The notes under the pieces were generated by a model. It was not told the origin of the DNA and did no database searches. It worked only from the letters and a program-made list of their open reading frames with translations. DNA of 64,000 nucleotides from Andeanibacterium fulvum (GTDB taxonomy: Bacteria; Pseudomonadota; Alphaproteobacteria; Sphingomonadales; Sphingomonadaceae): positions 12,161-76,160 of the forward strand of contig NZ_JBANRM010000006.1 of the NCBI RefSeq assembly GCF_037154085.1, given 5' to 3'. A program made the translations under genes and the position numbers. This document shows, piece by piece, positions 34,974 through 43,137 of the stretch (its first letter is position 1; every line of letters starts with the position of its first letter).

Positions 34974-35887
34974 CAGGCGGGCCAGAGGTGCTGGTATTGT
35001 TCAAGAACGGAACGCAGGGTACGCGGCGGCCTGCCGGTGATGCGTTCGACGTCGTCCGAAACGACGTTCATGAAGCCTTCGCGGATCGACTGGCCGAACG
35101 TGACCATGCCTTCGCTGGCCCAGGGAATCGGGCCATCGGGCACGATGTCCGAAGCCTTGCGCGCCACGCCAAGCGAATCGAAATAGCGATACATGCCCTC
35201 GTCATCGACCGGCTCGATCTCGATCGCCTTGCCCGCCATTTCCGAGACGAGCGCCATGGCATCGGGCAGGGCCCACAGCTCCGGCCCGGTCACGTCATAA
35301 GCCTTGTTGGCATGGCCTTCCTGCGTCAGCACGCCCACAGCAATCGCCACGCAATCGTCGCGGCTGACGATGGGGACGAGGCCATTACCGGCATTCTCGG
35401 GCTTGTGGCCGGCCTGCAGGGCGGGAATGGCCATGGCAGTGGCGACGGCCTCGGCATAGAGGCTGTCGCGCAGATGGGTCCAGGCGAGGCCGGACTTCTC
35501 GATCATCTGCTCGGTCGCGAGATGGTCGAACTGCTCGACAGAAGGGTTGTTCGGCTGGCCGCAGCCGAGGATCGAGGTGTAGACGACATGCTTCACGCCC
35601 TCGGCTTTCGCCGCTTCCACCGCATTGGTGTGCTGCTCTACCCGTGTGCCGACCCGCGTGGTCGAGATCAGCAGCATCCGCTCGCCGCCCTGCATCGCTG
35701 CACGGAGCGTGGAAGGATCGTCGAAATCCGCGCTGCGGACATGGGCGCCCAGTTCGGCGAATTCGGCAAGCTTGTCTGTCGTGCGGGACAGCAGAATCAG
35801 GTCTTCCGCCGGAACCTTCTCAAGCAGCAGCCGTGCCGCGGCATTGCCGAACTGGCCGGACGCGCCGGTAACGATAATCTTGCCCAT
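34973..35887 (-). CDS. NmrA/QOR2-like NAD(P)-binding oxidoreductase (atypical SDR)
   Basis: A 304-residue atypical SDR with N-terminal dinucleotide motif VTGASGQFGNAA. It lacks the classic YxxxK, and its sequence recalls quinone oxidoreductase 2/NmrA-like proteins (LLISTTRVGTRVEQHTNAVEAAKAEGVKHVVYTS). It may reduce a quinone or an aromatic intermediate, or sense NADP(H). MGKIIV is the true start; the longer frame runs through the promoter. It is the first gene of the reductase-PQQ dehydrogenase-ALDH operon, divergent from a SnoaL-like gene across a TAAC-N4-GTTA palindrome. Confidence 0.86.
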   Translation of the reverse strand: MGKIIVTGASGQFGNAAARLLLEKVPAEDLILLSRTTDKLAEFAELGAHVRSADFDDPSTLRAAMQGGERMLLISTTRVGTRVEQHTNAVEAAKAEGVKHVVYTSILGCGQPNNPSVEQFDHLATEQMIEKSGLAWTHLRDSLYAEAVATAMAIPALQAGHKPENAGNGLVPIVSRDDCVAIAVGVLTQEGHANKAYDVTGPELWALPDAMALVSEMAGKAIEIEPVDDEGMYRYFDSLGVARKASDIVPDGPIPWASEGMVTFGQSIREGFMNVVSDDVERITGRPPRTLRSVLEQYQHLWPA

Positions 35888-35952
35888 GGAACCTCTCGCA
35901 TTGCCGGATATGTGCATACGCCCGATGACGTCGCTCCGCTTGAAGGTGATAA

Positions 35953-35964
35953 TAACGAGTGTTA
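35953..35964. promoter_or_regulatory. TAAC-N4-GTTA operator candidate, site A
   Basis: TAACGAGTGTTA lies 65 bp from the reductase start and 34 bp from the SnoaL-like start, between divergent genes. The 14-mer TAACGAGTGTTACG recurs exactly, in reverse complement, before the lignostilbene dioxygenase gene. Confidence 0.6.
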
Positions 35965-35997
35965 CGGTTGAGGCAACATTTGGGAGAAGGAGAGAAC

Positions 35998-36492
35998 ATG
36001 AAACTCGCAACCGAAGATCGCCTGGCACTGATGGACCTGATCGCGGACTATAGCTGGGCGCTCGATACCGGTGACGAAGACGGGCTGGTGGCCTGTTTCA
36101 CCGAAGATTGCCTGATGAGCGAGGAAGTGTTCGACGAGCCGGATATCTGGAACGGCCATGACGGGATTCGCGGGCTGATGCGCCATTATGCCAATGCCCC
36201 CGGCTTCCCCGGCCGCCAGCATCACGTCACCCAGATCAAATATTTCCCGCAGGAAGACGGCAGCGTGAAGATCAAGAGCTTCGCCTTCGTCACCGAATGC
36301 GAGGGCGAGCCGCCGATGGTGCTGCGCTTCACCGGCTGGTACGACGATCACGCCGTGAAATGCGCCGACGGCCAGTGGCGCTTCCAGCGCCGCATCGTGC
36401 GCCTGTGGGACGGCGAAGTGCTGCAGCGCTTCCCCGGCAAGGGCCAGTGGGTGCCCCGCAAGCGCCCGGATTCACTGATCATCAAGAAGTAA
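35998..36492 (+). CDS. SnoaL-like (NTF2-fold) catabolic protein
   Basis: A 164-residue cytoplasmic protein of the SnoaL_4 type common among ring-hydroxylase small subunits and lyases. It has the N-terminal helix ATEDRLALMDLIADYSWALDTGDEDGLVACF, a mid strand with GRQHHVTQIKYF, and C-terminal WRFQRRIVRLWDG. It shows no Rieske partner adjacent, so it is more likely a stand-alone enzyme. NTF2-fold LdpA of Novosphingobium is a precedent for a lyase acting on lignin dimers. MKLATED is preceded by GGAGAAGGAGAGAAC, an excellent ribosome-binding site. Divergent from the PQQ dehydrogenase operon. Confidence 0.83.
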   Translation: MKLATEDRLALMDLIADYSWALDTGDEDGLVACFTEDCLMSEEVFDEPDIWNGHDGIRGLMRHYANAPGFPGRQHHVTQIKYFPQEDGSVKIKSFAFVTECEGEPPMVLRFTGWYDDHAVKCADGQWRFQRRIVRLWDGEVLQRFPGKGQWVPRKRPDSLIIKK

Positions 36493-36531
36493 GAGGTCAG
36501 GGGATCTGCCCTGTCTCCCCGGACCTATATC

Positions 36532-36610
36532 TCGTCATCCCGGACTTGATCCGGGATCCCGCTAATTCCTTCGAAAGAAGCTGGACCCCGGCACAAGGCC
36601 GGGGTGACAA
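36532..36610. repeat. Inverted-repeat element, copy 1
   Basis: CGTCATCCCGGACTTGATCC at the left end mirrors GGCCGGGGTGAC at the right, with an internal ATTCCTTCGAAAGAA. The left end is nearly identical to that of the element at 37088-37166. These are dispersed intergenic palindromes of the kind common in alphaproteobacteria. Confidence 0.75.
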
Positions 36611-37087
36611 TTGGGTGTGCTACCTTGACATTATGAACCATTTGGGTTACATGCACCAACGCCAGCTAACCACTGGCACCAGCGACGGGGTGCAGGGGCG
36701 GTAGCGCTTCGTTTCCTCTCCCGCGCCGGGCCGGCGCTTCCTGAGAGCCGGGCATCAGGGCAAGGTGGATGTCAACGCCGGGCCCGCCCGCTGGATCAGC
36801 GCCCGTGATACGATGCGTGGCCGGATAGATGTTTCGCCCCAGAGGAACCTCTGTCCGACAGGGAAAGGCTCAGCTGCGAGCCCTAGGTCTTTCCCGCTGC
36901 GCCTCGCAGGGCCGAGCAGACAAGTTTGCCGCGATACTTCGCCTGCCATTCGCAAGACCAACAACGCGCAAAGCCTCGCTCGCCAGAGCGGGCGCCAGAA
37001 AGACCGGCCCGGCCCCGTCCGCTCGGTTTCTCTCCCCCGGCGTAAACCCGCATTCGCCAGCGGAGGTTCTGCTGTGTCTGGAATATT
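36611..37087. other. 477-bp non-coding stretch with interlocking inverted repeats
   Basis: No convincing gene is seen. Long frames here on both strands have coding-unlike composition. Perfect stems include CAGAGG-AA-CCTCTG (36840-36853), GGGAAAG (36861-36867) with CTTTCCC (36889-36895), and CTGCGAG (36874-36880) with CTCGCAG (36903-36909). The last two interlock as a-b-a'-b', which is a pseudoknot or a pair of mutually exclusive hairpins. It may be a structured RNA or a decayed element. Neither an RNase P core nor a tmRNA T-arm is present. Confidence 0.35.
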
Positions 37088-37166
37088 CGTCATCCCGGAC
37101 TTGTTCCGGGACCGCTGGCCACGAAGCACCAGATCACTGCGATCCCGGGTCAAGTCCGGGATGACG
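37088..37166. repeat. Inverted-repeat element, copy 2
   Basis: CGTCATCCCGGACTTGTTCC at the left end mirrors GGGTCAAGTCCGGGATGACG at the right, almost perfectly over about 20 bp. It shares its left arm with the copy at 36532-36610. The two elements bracket the unexplained non-coding stretch. Confidence 0.78.
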
Positions 37167-37191
37167 ATTGGGGCGGGACGGCGAAGACGCC

Positions 37192-37725
37192 TTACCCTTT
37201 CGGCACCAGCACCCAGCCGAACACCATGCCAGCATCCGGCCGTGCGGAAGCCGCATTCGCCATCGCAGGCAGCCCCCCGCGCGGGTCCGCCGCATAGGCC
37301 GCCAGCGCTTCGGTCCAGCCGTGCCCGGCGGCTTTCGCCACACGGCCCAGCGCGTTCCAGCCCGGGCGGCATTCCCCACCCGAACATTGGCGGCCGCGTC
37401 CATCCAGACGGGCAGCGAGCGCATAGCCTGCCTCGGCCGCGACATCGGCGATCAGCAGCAAATCCGCATGACGGCTGACCCCGGCTATCAGCGCGGGCTT
37501 TGTCGCCAGCACCTCACGCGTGAAGCGCACCCGGTCTCCCTCGATCGCACGCGGGTTGAGGCCCTGCGCCTTGCCTGCCTCGGCAAAGCGGCGTCCGGCC
37601 TCCAGCGCGGGATCGTGCAGCAGCACGCGCTCTTCCCCATGGCGCCAGCGCCAGGCGGCAAGGCCCGAAAGGGTCGGCACGGCCAGCGCGCCCCCCAGAA
37701 CGGTTCGGCGGCTCGCCCGGATCAC
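37192..37725 (-). CDS. Exported protein of unknown function in the VAO/cytochrome operon
   Basis: A 177-residue protein with a Tat-like N-terminus (ASRRTVLGGALAVPTLSGLAAW). The mature part reads like an alpha/beta domain (ALIAGVSRHADLLLIADVAAEAGYALAARLDGRG) with a cysteine pair in RQCSGGECRPGW. No family is recognised. Its ATG overlaps the cytochrome c stop (ATGA), so it is the last gene of the SDR-flavoprotein-cytochrome operon. It may help mature or dock the flavocytochrome in the periplasm. Confidence 0.6.
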   Translation of the reverse strand: MIRASRRTVLGGALAVPTLSGLAAWRWRHGEERVLLHDPALEAGRRFAEAGKAQGLNPRAIEGDRVRFTREVLATKPALIAGVSRHADLLLIADVAAEAGYALAARLDGRGRQCSGGECRPGWNALGRVAKAAGHGWTEALAAYAADPRGGLPAMANAASARPDAGMVFGWVLVPKG

Positions 37726-38150
37726 TGGCCGCCTCCTGCCGGGCCCTTACCGCTGGCAAGATAGTCCGCAATCTGGCCAAGCTGCTCGTCGCTCACTTCG
37801 CCTCGCGGAATGGCGGGCATGTTGCCGATGCCATGGCGAGCGGCCATGATTACGTAGTTCTTGTCCAGATCCTTGCGCGCTTCCAGATCGGGCACGTCCA
37901 TCCGGCGGGCGAGCAGGCCAGAACCCATGCCGTTGGCGCCGTGGCACATGATGCATTTCTCGACATAGGCCTTCTCCCCGCCCTGTGCGTTGGGGCGCAT
38001 GGCGAGAGTTACCGGATCGGGCGCGGGCGCCGGGCCGCCGCGCGGGGGCGGAGGCGCTGCCTCTTCCGCTCCGCTGGAACAGGCAGCAAAAGTGCCGAGC
38101 AGCAGCGCGGCGGCGGCAAAGGTCAGCGGTTTCGTCATCCCGGTCCTCAT
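37722..38150 (-). CDS. Cytochrome c lipoprotein, electron acceptor of adjacent flavoprotein
   Basis: A 142-residue class I cytochrome c with a lipobox LLLGTFAAC, a Pro-rich linker, the haem motif CIMCH and an axial Met in HGIGNMPAIP. It overlaps the VAO-type gene (ATGA), matching the organisation of 4-cresol dehydrogenase and eugenol hydroxylase, where a small cytochrome takes electrons from the flavin. Lipid anchoring implies that the flavoprotein works in or is delivered to the periplasm. An alternative start is the ATG four codons later. Confidence 0.88.
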   Translation of the reverse strand: MRTGMTKPLTFAAAALLLGTFAACSSGAEEAAPPPPRGGPAPAPDPVTLAMRPNAQGGEKAYVEKCIMCHGANGMGSGLLARRMDVPDLEARKDLDKNYVIMAARHGIGNMPAIPRGEVSDEQLGQIADYLASGKGPAGGGQ

Positions 38151-39709
38151 TGTCCGCGCTCCTCTTTCAGGCGTTTGGGCCAGATGCCGCTCTTGCCCGG
38201 GGCAAGGATGCCATTGGGATCGAGCGCATCCTTCACTGTCTCGTTCAGGCGGTTCAGCGCGCCATTGTTCCAGCTATAGGTCTTGGCCACGAGATCCATG
38301 TAATCGAGATGGGTGCGATATTCGCCATAGCCCTGCGCTTCCGCATCCTTCACCAGCGTGCGGAAGAAGGGATCGATCTTCGACATCATCTCCGGATTAT
38401 CCTTGTCGAAGATCATGGCGTTGACGTTGATCAGGTGCCGTTCGCCAAAGGCGAAGCTGCCCTGATAATCCATGCCCCACTCCTGATAGCGGGCATAGGT
38501 GCGGTTGAACTGTTCCAGCGCCTTGGTGCCGTCCTGCGGCAGGATGGGCGAGAAGCCGATATGCCCGCCGCGCCCGCCATACCAGTTCACGTTCTGCATC
38601 GGGAAAGTCATCGGCGTGCCGGTCCAGCCGGAATATTCCTTGGGCTGGCCCTTCACCCAGGCAGTCGGCTTGATGAGCATCGGCTTGATGTCATTCATCG
38701 CCTTTTCGAGGATCTTGTAAGCCGCCTTGTTGACCTCCTCGCGCCCGTAGAGGCGCAGCGACACGCCCCACCAGCCGATGTTGAACTTCTTGCGGATGGC
38801 AGTGATGACATCCTCGCCCAGCGCACCGGGCTTGTCGGTCCATTCATCGCGGCGGGTGAGAACGGCTGCGGCGCGCAGCCAGTTGCCGATGGAGGGGCTC
38901 TGCGTCAGCACGCGTTCGCGCCGCAGCGGGCCGATCACGTCGACCATCGCCTTGAGGTCTTCCGCCCTGTCGAACTCGACATCCATGCCCATGAGGCTTT
39001 CCGGCTCGGGCATCAGCCACATGCCCATCTTGGTGACGATGCCGAAATTGGACTGGACGAACATCTGGTCCCATCCCGGCCCGAAGCCGAAGGGATAGGC
39101 CTGCCAGGTATTGGCACCCGCGAAGGCGCCCATGCCGGTGCGCACCAGATCGCCATTGGGCAGGACAACTTCCATCCCGCAGATGCTCTTGGTGTTCTCG
39201 CCATAGGGCGTGTAGCCCACGCCCCGGTCGAGCGCATTGCCCATGACCGAGCCCCAGCTGTTCCCCGGCGTGGAGAGCCAGAAGGGCAGGTCATGCGCCT
39301 TGATGTAATCGTAGAGATCGTAAAAGCTGACGCCCGGCTCGACCACCACAGTGCCGAACTGTTCGTCGAACTCGATCTTCTTCATGCCCGACAGGTCCAG
39401 CACCACGCTGCCCGCGAGCAGCGGCGCCGTACCGCCATAGCCGAGATTCTTGCCCCGGCTGATCGGCCAGAGCGGCAGCAGATACTGGTTGGCGATCTTC
39501 ACCACCGCCTGCACTTCTTCCACGCTGGTGGGCGCGACGGCCCCGGCGGGATGGTGCGCGTCATCGTTGACGGCGAATTTGTCGAGATAGCTCGTCCGGT
39601 CGAGATCTTCGAAGAAGACTTTCGACGTGCCCAGCACGCTTTCGAAGGCGCGGCGCGCCTGATCGAGTTTCTGGGCGGTGAAGCCGGGAGGAAGGGGCGT
39701 GTCTGCCAT
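38147..39709 (-). CDS. VAO/4-cresol dehydrogenase-family flavoprotein (4-alkylphenol/eugenol hydroxylase type)
   Basis: A 520-residue flavoenzyme of the vanillyl-alcohol oxidase family, which oxidises para-alkylphenols to alcohols or aldehydes through a quinone methide. The PCMH-type FAD domain has PISRGKNLGYGG and GVGYTPYGENTKSICGMEVV. The C-terminal cap matches VAO closely, including GYGEYRTHLDYMD and DPNGILAPGKSGIWP. In GGRGGHIGFSP, His383 aligns with the covalent-FAD histidine of VAO rather than the tyrosine of PchF. It is paired with a cytochrome c, as in dehydrogenases rather than oxidases. Start MADTPLPP. Confidence 0.92.
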   Translation of the reverse strand: MADTPLPPGFTAQKLDQARRAFESVLGTSKVFFEDLDRTSYLDKFAVNDDAHHPAGAVAPTSVEEVQAVVKIANQYLLPLWPISRGKNLGYGGTAPLLAGSVVLDLSGMKKIEFDEQFGTVVVEPGVSFYDLYDYIKAHDLPFWLSTPGNSWGSVMGNALDRGVGYTPYGENTKSICGMEVVLPNGDLVRTGMGAFAGANTWQAYPFGFGPGWDQMFVQSNFGIVTKMGMWLMPEPESLMGMDVEFDRAEDLKAMVDVIGPLRRERVLTQSPSIGNWLRAAAVLTRRDEWTDKPGALGEDVITAIRKKFNIGWWGVSLRLYGREEVNKAAYKILEKAMNDIKPMLIKPTAWVKGQPKEYSGWTGTPMTFPMQNVNWYGGRGGHIGFSPILPQDGTKALEQFNRTYARYQEWGMDYQGSFAFGERHLINVNAMIFDKDNPEMMSKIDPFFRTLVKDAEAQGYGEYRTHLDYMDLVAKTYSWNNGALNRLNETVKDALDPNGILAPGKSGIWPKRLKEERGQ

Positions 39710-39753
39710 GATTATGTGCCTTTATGTCCCTTTGAATGCCTGTTCGGTGCTGC

Positions 39754-40518
39754 TCAGCCTGCGGCCCATTGAGTGCGCGCGGGCGGGCGGGCGCCCGCAT
39801 CGAGCCGGATCACTTCGCCATTGATCAGCGGCGTGCGAATGAGGAATTCCGCCACCTGGCCATATTCCTCCGCGCGGCCGGCGCGCTTGGGGAATTCATT
39901 GTCGGCCAGCAATTCGGCAACGAAAGCGGCCGGCAGCATCGCGACCATCGGCGTAGCCATGAATCCCGGCGCAACGCCGTTCACCCGGATCGCATGGTGC
40001 GAAAGATCGCGCGCCCACACCAGCGTCAGCGCTGCCAGCGCGGACTTCGACGCAGTATAGGCGCCCATCCCTTCCTGCCCTTCGAAGCTGGCGATCGAGC
40101 AGGTGTTGACGATCACCCCGCGTTCGCCATCCGGGCCGGAGGGCTCATTTGCCATCATCCGGTGCGCCACATGGGCGACAAGCTGGGTCGCGCCCAGCAA
40201 GTTGATACCGATCAGCGTGCGGAAAGCCGCCATATCGCCCGGCCCTTCCGGCGTGGCGACCGGGCCGAGCTCGCCGATCCCGGCATTGTTGAGCAGGATG
40301 TCGATCCGGCCATGGCGCGCGATCACCTGATCGACAGCAGCCTTGACCGAGCCTTCGTCGCTCACGTCGCAGCGGATGAATTCCGCGCCCTGCGGCGCTT
40401 CGCCTGAGACGTCGAGCGAGATTACCGTGGCGCCCGCCGCGAGGAGGCATTTCACGCCCCCTTCGCCGAGCCCCGAATTGCCGCCGCTGACGATGGCGAT
40501 CTTGCCTACCGGATCCAT
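39754..40518 (-). CDS. Short-chain dehydrogenase/reductase
   Basis: A 254-residue classical SDR with the NAD(P) motif VSGGNSGLGEGG, NNAGIGELG, catalytic Ser in NTCSIAS and YTASK (Tyr/Lys). The tail is LDAGARPPARTQW. Probably oxidises a secondary alcohol on an aromatic side chain, such as the C-alpha carbinol produced by the VAO-type hydroxylase. First gene of the SDR-flavoprotein-cytochrome operon, divergent from the double-NTF2-like gene across a TAAC-N4-GTTA palindrome. Start MDPVGKIAIV rather than the longer frame. Confidence 0.9.
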   Translation of the reverse strand: MDPVGKIAIVSGGNSGLGEGGVKCLLAAGATVISLDVSGEAPQGAEFIRCDVSDEGSVKAAVDQVIARHGRIDILLNNAGIGELGPVATPEGPGDMAAFRTLIGINLLGATQLVAHVAHRMMANEPSGPDGERGVIVNTCSIASFEGQEGMGAYTASKSALAALTLVWARDLSHHAIRVNGVAPGFMATPMVAMLPAAFVAELLADNEFPKRAGRAEEYGQVAEFLIRTPLINGEVIRLDAGARPPARTQWAAG

Positions 40519-40573
40519 ACCCTCTCCCCTGCCGCTTCCCGCTTCGATAGGATGAAGCATCGCGGCATGACTT

Positions 40574-40585
40574 TAACGGACGTTA
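40574..40585. promoter_or_regulatory. TAAC-N4-GTTA operator candidate, site B
   Basis: TAACGGACGTTA lies between the divergent SDR (start 40518) and double-NTF2-like gene (start 40653). It shares the fixed half-sites of sites A, C and D. Confidence 0.6.
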
Positions 40586-40652
40586 CTTTTGTTCTAGCGT
40601 CGTGCCGAGTCAAGCGCGGGACGATAAACCCGCCACGAAGAAGGGGGAAGAA

Positions 40653-41525
40653 ATGGCCAGCCGCGACGAGCTTTATTCCGCGCTCGATATGTATCTCGCA
40701 GGGCTGAACGCCCGCGATTCCGCGAAAGTGCGCTGGGCCGACGCCCCTTTCATCACAGAAAATAACGTGCGCCTGGAGCCGGGCGACGGGCTGTGGAACA
40801 CCATCACGGGGCAGGGCCCGTACGATCTGCGCTTCGCCGATGTGAAGACCGGACAGGTCGCCCTGTTCACTTGCGTGGAGGAAACCAACGCCGTCTCGCC
40901 AGCCGCCATCCGGCTCGGCGTGCAGGATGGGAAGATCGCGGAAGTGGAAACCGTCGTCGCCCGCAATGCGGATGAAGGCTTCCCCTTCCTCGGCCAGAAA
41001 TTCGAACGCAAGCCGGCGATGGAGGCCTTCGTCCCCGCCGGCGAAACCTCTTCCCGCGAGGAATTGCTGGAAATCGCCAATGGCTATTTCGAGACCATCG
41101 AGCGCAATGACGGCACGATCCGCACGCGCTTCTTCCCCACCTGCAACCGGGTGGAAAACGGCGTGCAGACCACCAACAACCAGGAATTCCCGCTGCCTAT
41201 CGCGCGGCTGGGCTGCGAGGAACAGTTCCGCATGGGCTGGTATCGCTATGACGACCGCCTGCGCGGCCGCCGCTTCCCGCTGGTGGACGAGGAACGCGGC
41301 ATCGTGCTCGCCTATGGCTTCATCGACCATTGCGGGATCGTGGGCGATTACACGCTGACCGACGGCACGCCCGCCTCCAGCCCCGTGCGCCGCCCGCATT
41401 CCTATTATCTGGCGGAAGCCTTCAAGATTCGCGCGGGGGCCATCGAGCAGATCGAGGCCGATTTCCTCACCGTGCCCTATCACATGCCCTCGCCGTGGGA
41501 TTCGCGCGCGGAGTCGCTTACGTGA
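40653..41525 (+). CDS. Cytoplasmic protein, probable duplicated NTF2-like fold
   Basis: A 290-residue protein of a family I cannot name. Its halves (about 1-125 and 135-290) each look like an NTF2-type cone: opening helix ELYSALDMYLAGLNARDSAKV versus ELLEIANGYFETIERNDGTI. A conserved block CNRVENGVQTTNN (near 165) recurs in the exported protein at 50383-51369. No signal peptide. It may be a lyase or isomerase of the pathway. ATG 40653 follows GAAGGGGGAAG. It overlaps the MFS gene by GTGA, so the two are coupled. Confidence 0.7.
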   Translation: MASRDELYSALDMYLAGLNARDSAKVRWADAPFITENNVRLEPGDGLWNTITGQGPYDLRFADVKTGQVALFTCVEETNAVSPAAIRLGVQDGKIAEVETVVARNADEGFPFLGQKFERKPAMEAFVPAGETSSREELLEIANGYFETIERNDGTIRTRFFPTCNRVENGVQTTNNQEFPLPIARLGCEEQFRMGWYRYDDRLRGRRFPLVDEERGIVLAYGFIDHCGIVGDYTLTDGTPASSPVRRPHSYYLAEAFKIRAGAIEQIEADFLTVPYHMPSPWDSRAESLT

Positions 41526-42715
41526 ACGCCCGCACCGTGCTCGCCCTCGTCCTGATGGCGGGGGTGATGGTGATCGACGGCTACGATCTCAACGCCATGT
41601 CGCTGGCCTTGCGCTGGCTGGCACCGGAAATGGGCGTCGCGCCGACCAGCTTCGCCATCGTCCAGTCGGCCGACCTCCTCGGCCTTGGGGCAGGCGCGTT
41701 CCTGATCGCGCCACTGGGCGACCGGATCGGGCGCAAGCCGATCATCGTGGGCGGAGTGCTGGCGATTGCGGTCGCCACGGCCGCGACCGCCTTTTCCACC
41801 GACATCAGCCATTTCGCCTTCTGGCGCCTGCTCACCGGGCTGGCACTGGGATCGTGCCTTGCCAATGTCTCGGCCCTGTCGAGCGAAGTCGCGCCGGAAG
41901 GCAAGCGCTCCACCATCATGGCCGTGGTTTCCGCCGGGATCGCCATCGGCGCGATGGTGGCGGGCTTCACTGCCCCTGAAGTCGTCAGTTGGGGCGGCTG
42001 GCAGATGCTGTTCTTCGTGCCGGCCACAATCGCATTGGTGCTGGGCATCGGCCTGGCGATAGTGCTGGAAGGCGGCCGGCCCGCCGGGGCCGAGCAGCGC
42101 GCCAAGGTGCCGCTGCTCGAACTCGTCCGCCCGCCGCTGATCTTCCCCATGGCGCTGTTCGCGGCGGCCTATATGGTCAATGCGGTGGCGCTCTACATGC
42201 TGGTGCGCTGGATGCCCATCGTGCTGCCGGAGGATGTGTTCGGCGCCGAACTGCCCTCGCGCCTGCAGGGCCTGATGCAGGGCGCGGGCCTGCCGGTCAG
42301 CATCCTGCTGGCCTTCCTGATCGACCGGTGGAAGCCCGGCCTGACGCTGGCGCTGGGCTATAGCGTGATTGCTCTGGCCTTCCTCGCCGTCTGGGCATCG
42401 CCGATGGAAGTGCCGCTCTGGGCCGCGCTGATCATGATCGGCGGCGGCGGGATCGCGGGCATCCATGGCGCACTCATGGCGCTGAGCCCCAAGCTGTTCC
42501 CGTCGAGCGTGCTGTCCACTGCCATCGGCACGGCAGTCGCCGTGTCGCGCGTGGGCGCCATCGCCGCGCCGATCTTCGGGGCTAGGCTGATCGACGCCGG
42601 GATTTCTCCCAGCGGCTATTTCCTGGTGCTGGTGGCGCCTGCTGCCCTGTGCGGGGTTCTGGCGCTGATGGTGCCGCGGGTAATGCAGGGCGGCGGACCG
42701 AAGGCTACGGCCTGA
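41522..42715 (+). CDS. MFS transporter, aromatic acid:H+ symporter type
   Basis: A 397-residue, 12-TM major facilitator of the AAHS group that includes PcaK and VanK. TM1 carries MVIDGYDLNAMSLA, matching the DGxD motif of that group, and the loop 2-3 motif is GDRIGRK. It probably imports an aromatic acid in symport with protons. It starts at GTG 41522, overlapping the stop of the upstream gene (GTGA); no later start preserves TM1. Its 3' end overlaps that of the convergent SnoaL-like gene by 11 bp. Confidence 0.9.
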   Translation: MNARTVLALVLMAGVMVIDGYDLNAMSLALRWLAPEMGVAPTSFAIVQSADLLGLGAGAFLIAPLGDRIGRKPIIVGGVLAIAVATAATAFSTDISHFAFWRLLTGLALGSCLANVSALSSEVAPEGKRSTIMAVVSAGIAIGAMVAGFTAPEVVSWGGWQMLFFVPATIALVLGIGLAIVLEGGRPAGAEQRAKVPLLELVRPPLIFPMALFAAAYMVNAVALYMLVRWMPIVLPEDVFGAELPSRLQGLMQGAGLPVSILLAFLIDRWKPGLTLALGYSVIALAFLAVWASPMEVPLWAALIMIGGGGIAGIHGALMALSPKLFPSSVLSTAIGTAVAVSRVGAIAAPIFGARLIDAGISPSGYFLVLVAPAALCGVLALMVPRVMQGGGPKATA

Positions 42716-43133
42716 AGTCCAGCCCGCCTGCCCGCTCGGCGAATTTCCAGCCTTCGCCGGTCAGCACCATCCGGTCGCGATACCAGCCGACGAGCGGCGA
42801 GTTCGCGCTCTGGGCGGGCAGGCTGCCATCGTCGGTCAGGTCCCCCTGATAAAGGATGATCGCGCTGAAGGCGGTCGCCTCCGTCTCGCTCACCACGTCC
42901 ACCACCGTATTGGCGATCACATGGCGCTGGGCGCGCGGCGCGCGGGCAAGGAAGCTGGCCAGGATCGCTTCGCGTCCGACAACCGGATCGCCGCCGCTCG
43001 GGCGGCGAAACAGGGCATCTTCGGCATAGAGCTGCGCCACGGCAGGCCAGTCCTGCGCGTCGTTGAGATTCGCGTAGAGATTGATCAGGCGGGTACAATC
43101 CGCCTCGATCGCGCGGCGGGTTTCCGCGCTCAT
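42705..43133 (-). CDS. SnoaL-like protein downstream of Rieske oxygenase
   Basis: A 142-residue SnoaL_4-type protein: RRAIEADCTRLINLYANLNDAQDWPAVAQLYAEDALF, then QRHVIANTVVDVVSET and WYRDRMVLTGEGWKFAER. The fold is that of ring-hydroxylating dioxygenase beta subunits, and the gene follows the Rieske gene by four bases, so it could be an associated small subunit. The Rieske protein is of the one-component-type terminal oxygenase class, which normally lacks a beta subunit, so a separate enzyme is equally possible. Confidence 0.83.
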   Translation of the reverse strand: MSAETRRAIEADCTRLINLYANLNDAQDWPAVAQLYAEDALFRRPSGGDPVVGREAILASFLARAPRAQRHVIANTVVDVVSETEATAFSAIILYQGDLTDDGSLPAQSANSPLVGWYRDRMVLTGEGWKFAERAGGLDFRP

Positions 43134-43137
43134 TCCA

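Noticed and set aside
36611..37087. RNase P RNA or tmRNA
   Set aside because: The near-universal RNase P segment GAGGAAAGTCC and a tmRNA T-arm (GTTCGA) with CCA end are both absent on either strand.
36755..37387. A 210-aa minus-strand frame across the non-coding stretch
   Set aside because: Arg/Gly/Ala-rich with no ribosome-binding site, runs through an inverted-repeat element and into the end of the exported-protein gene. More likely it reflects structured RNA or chance.
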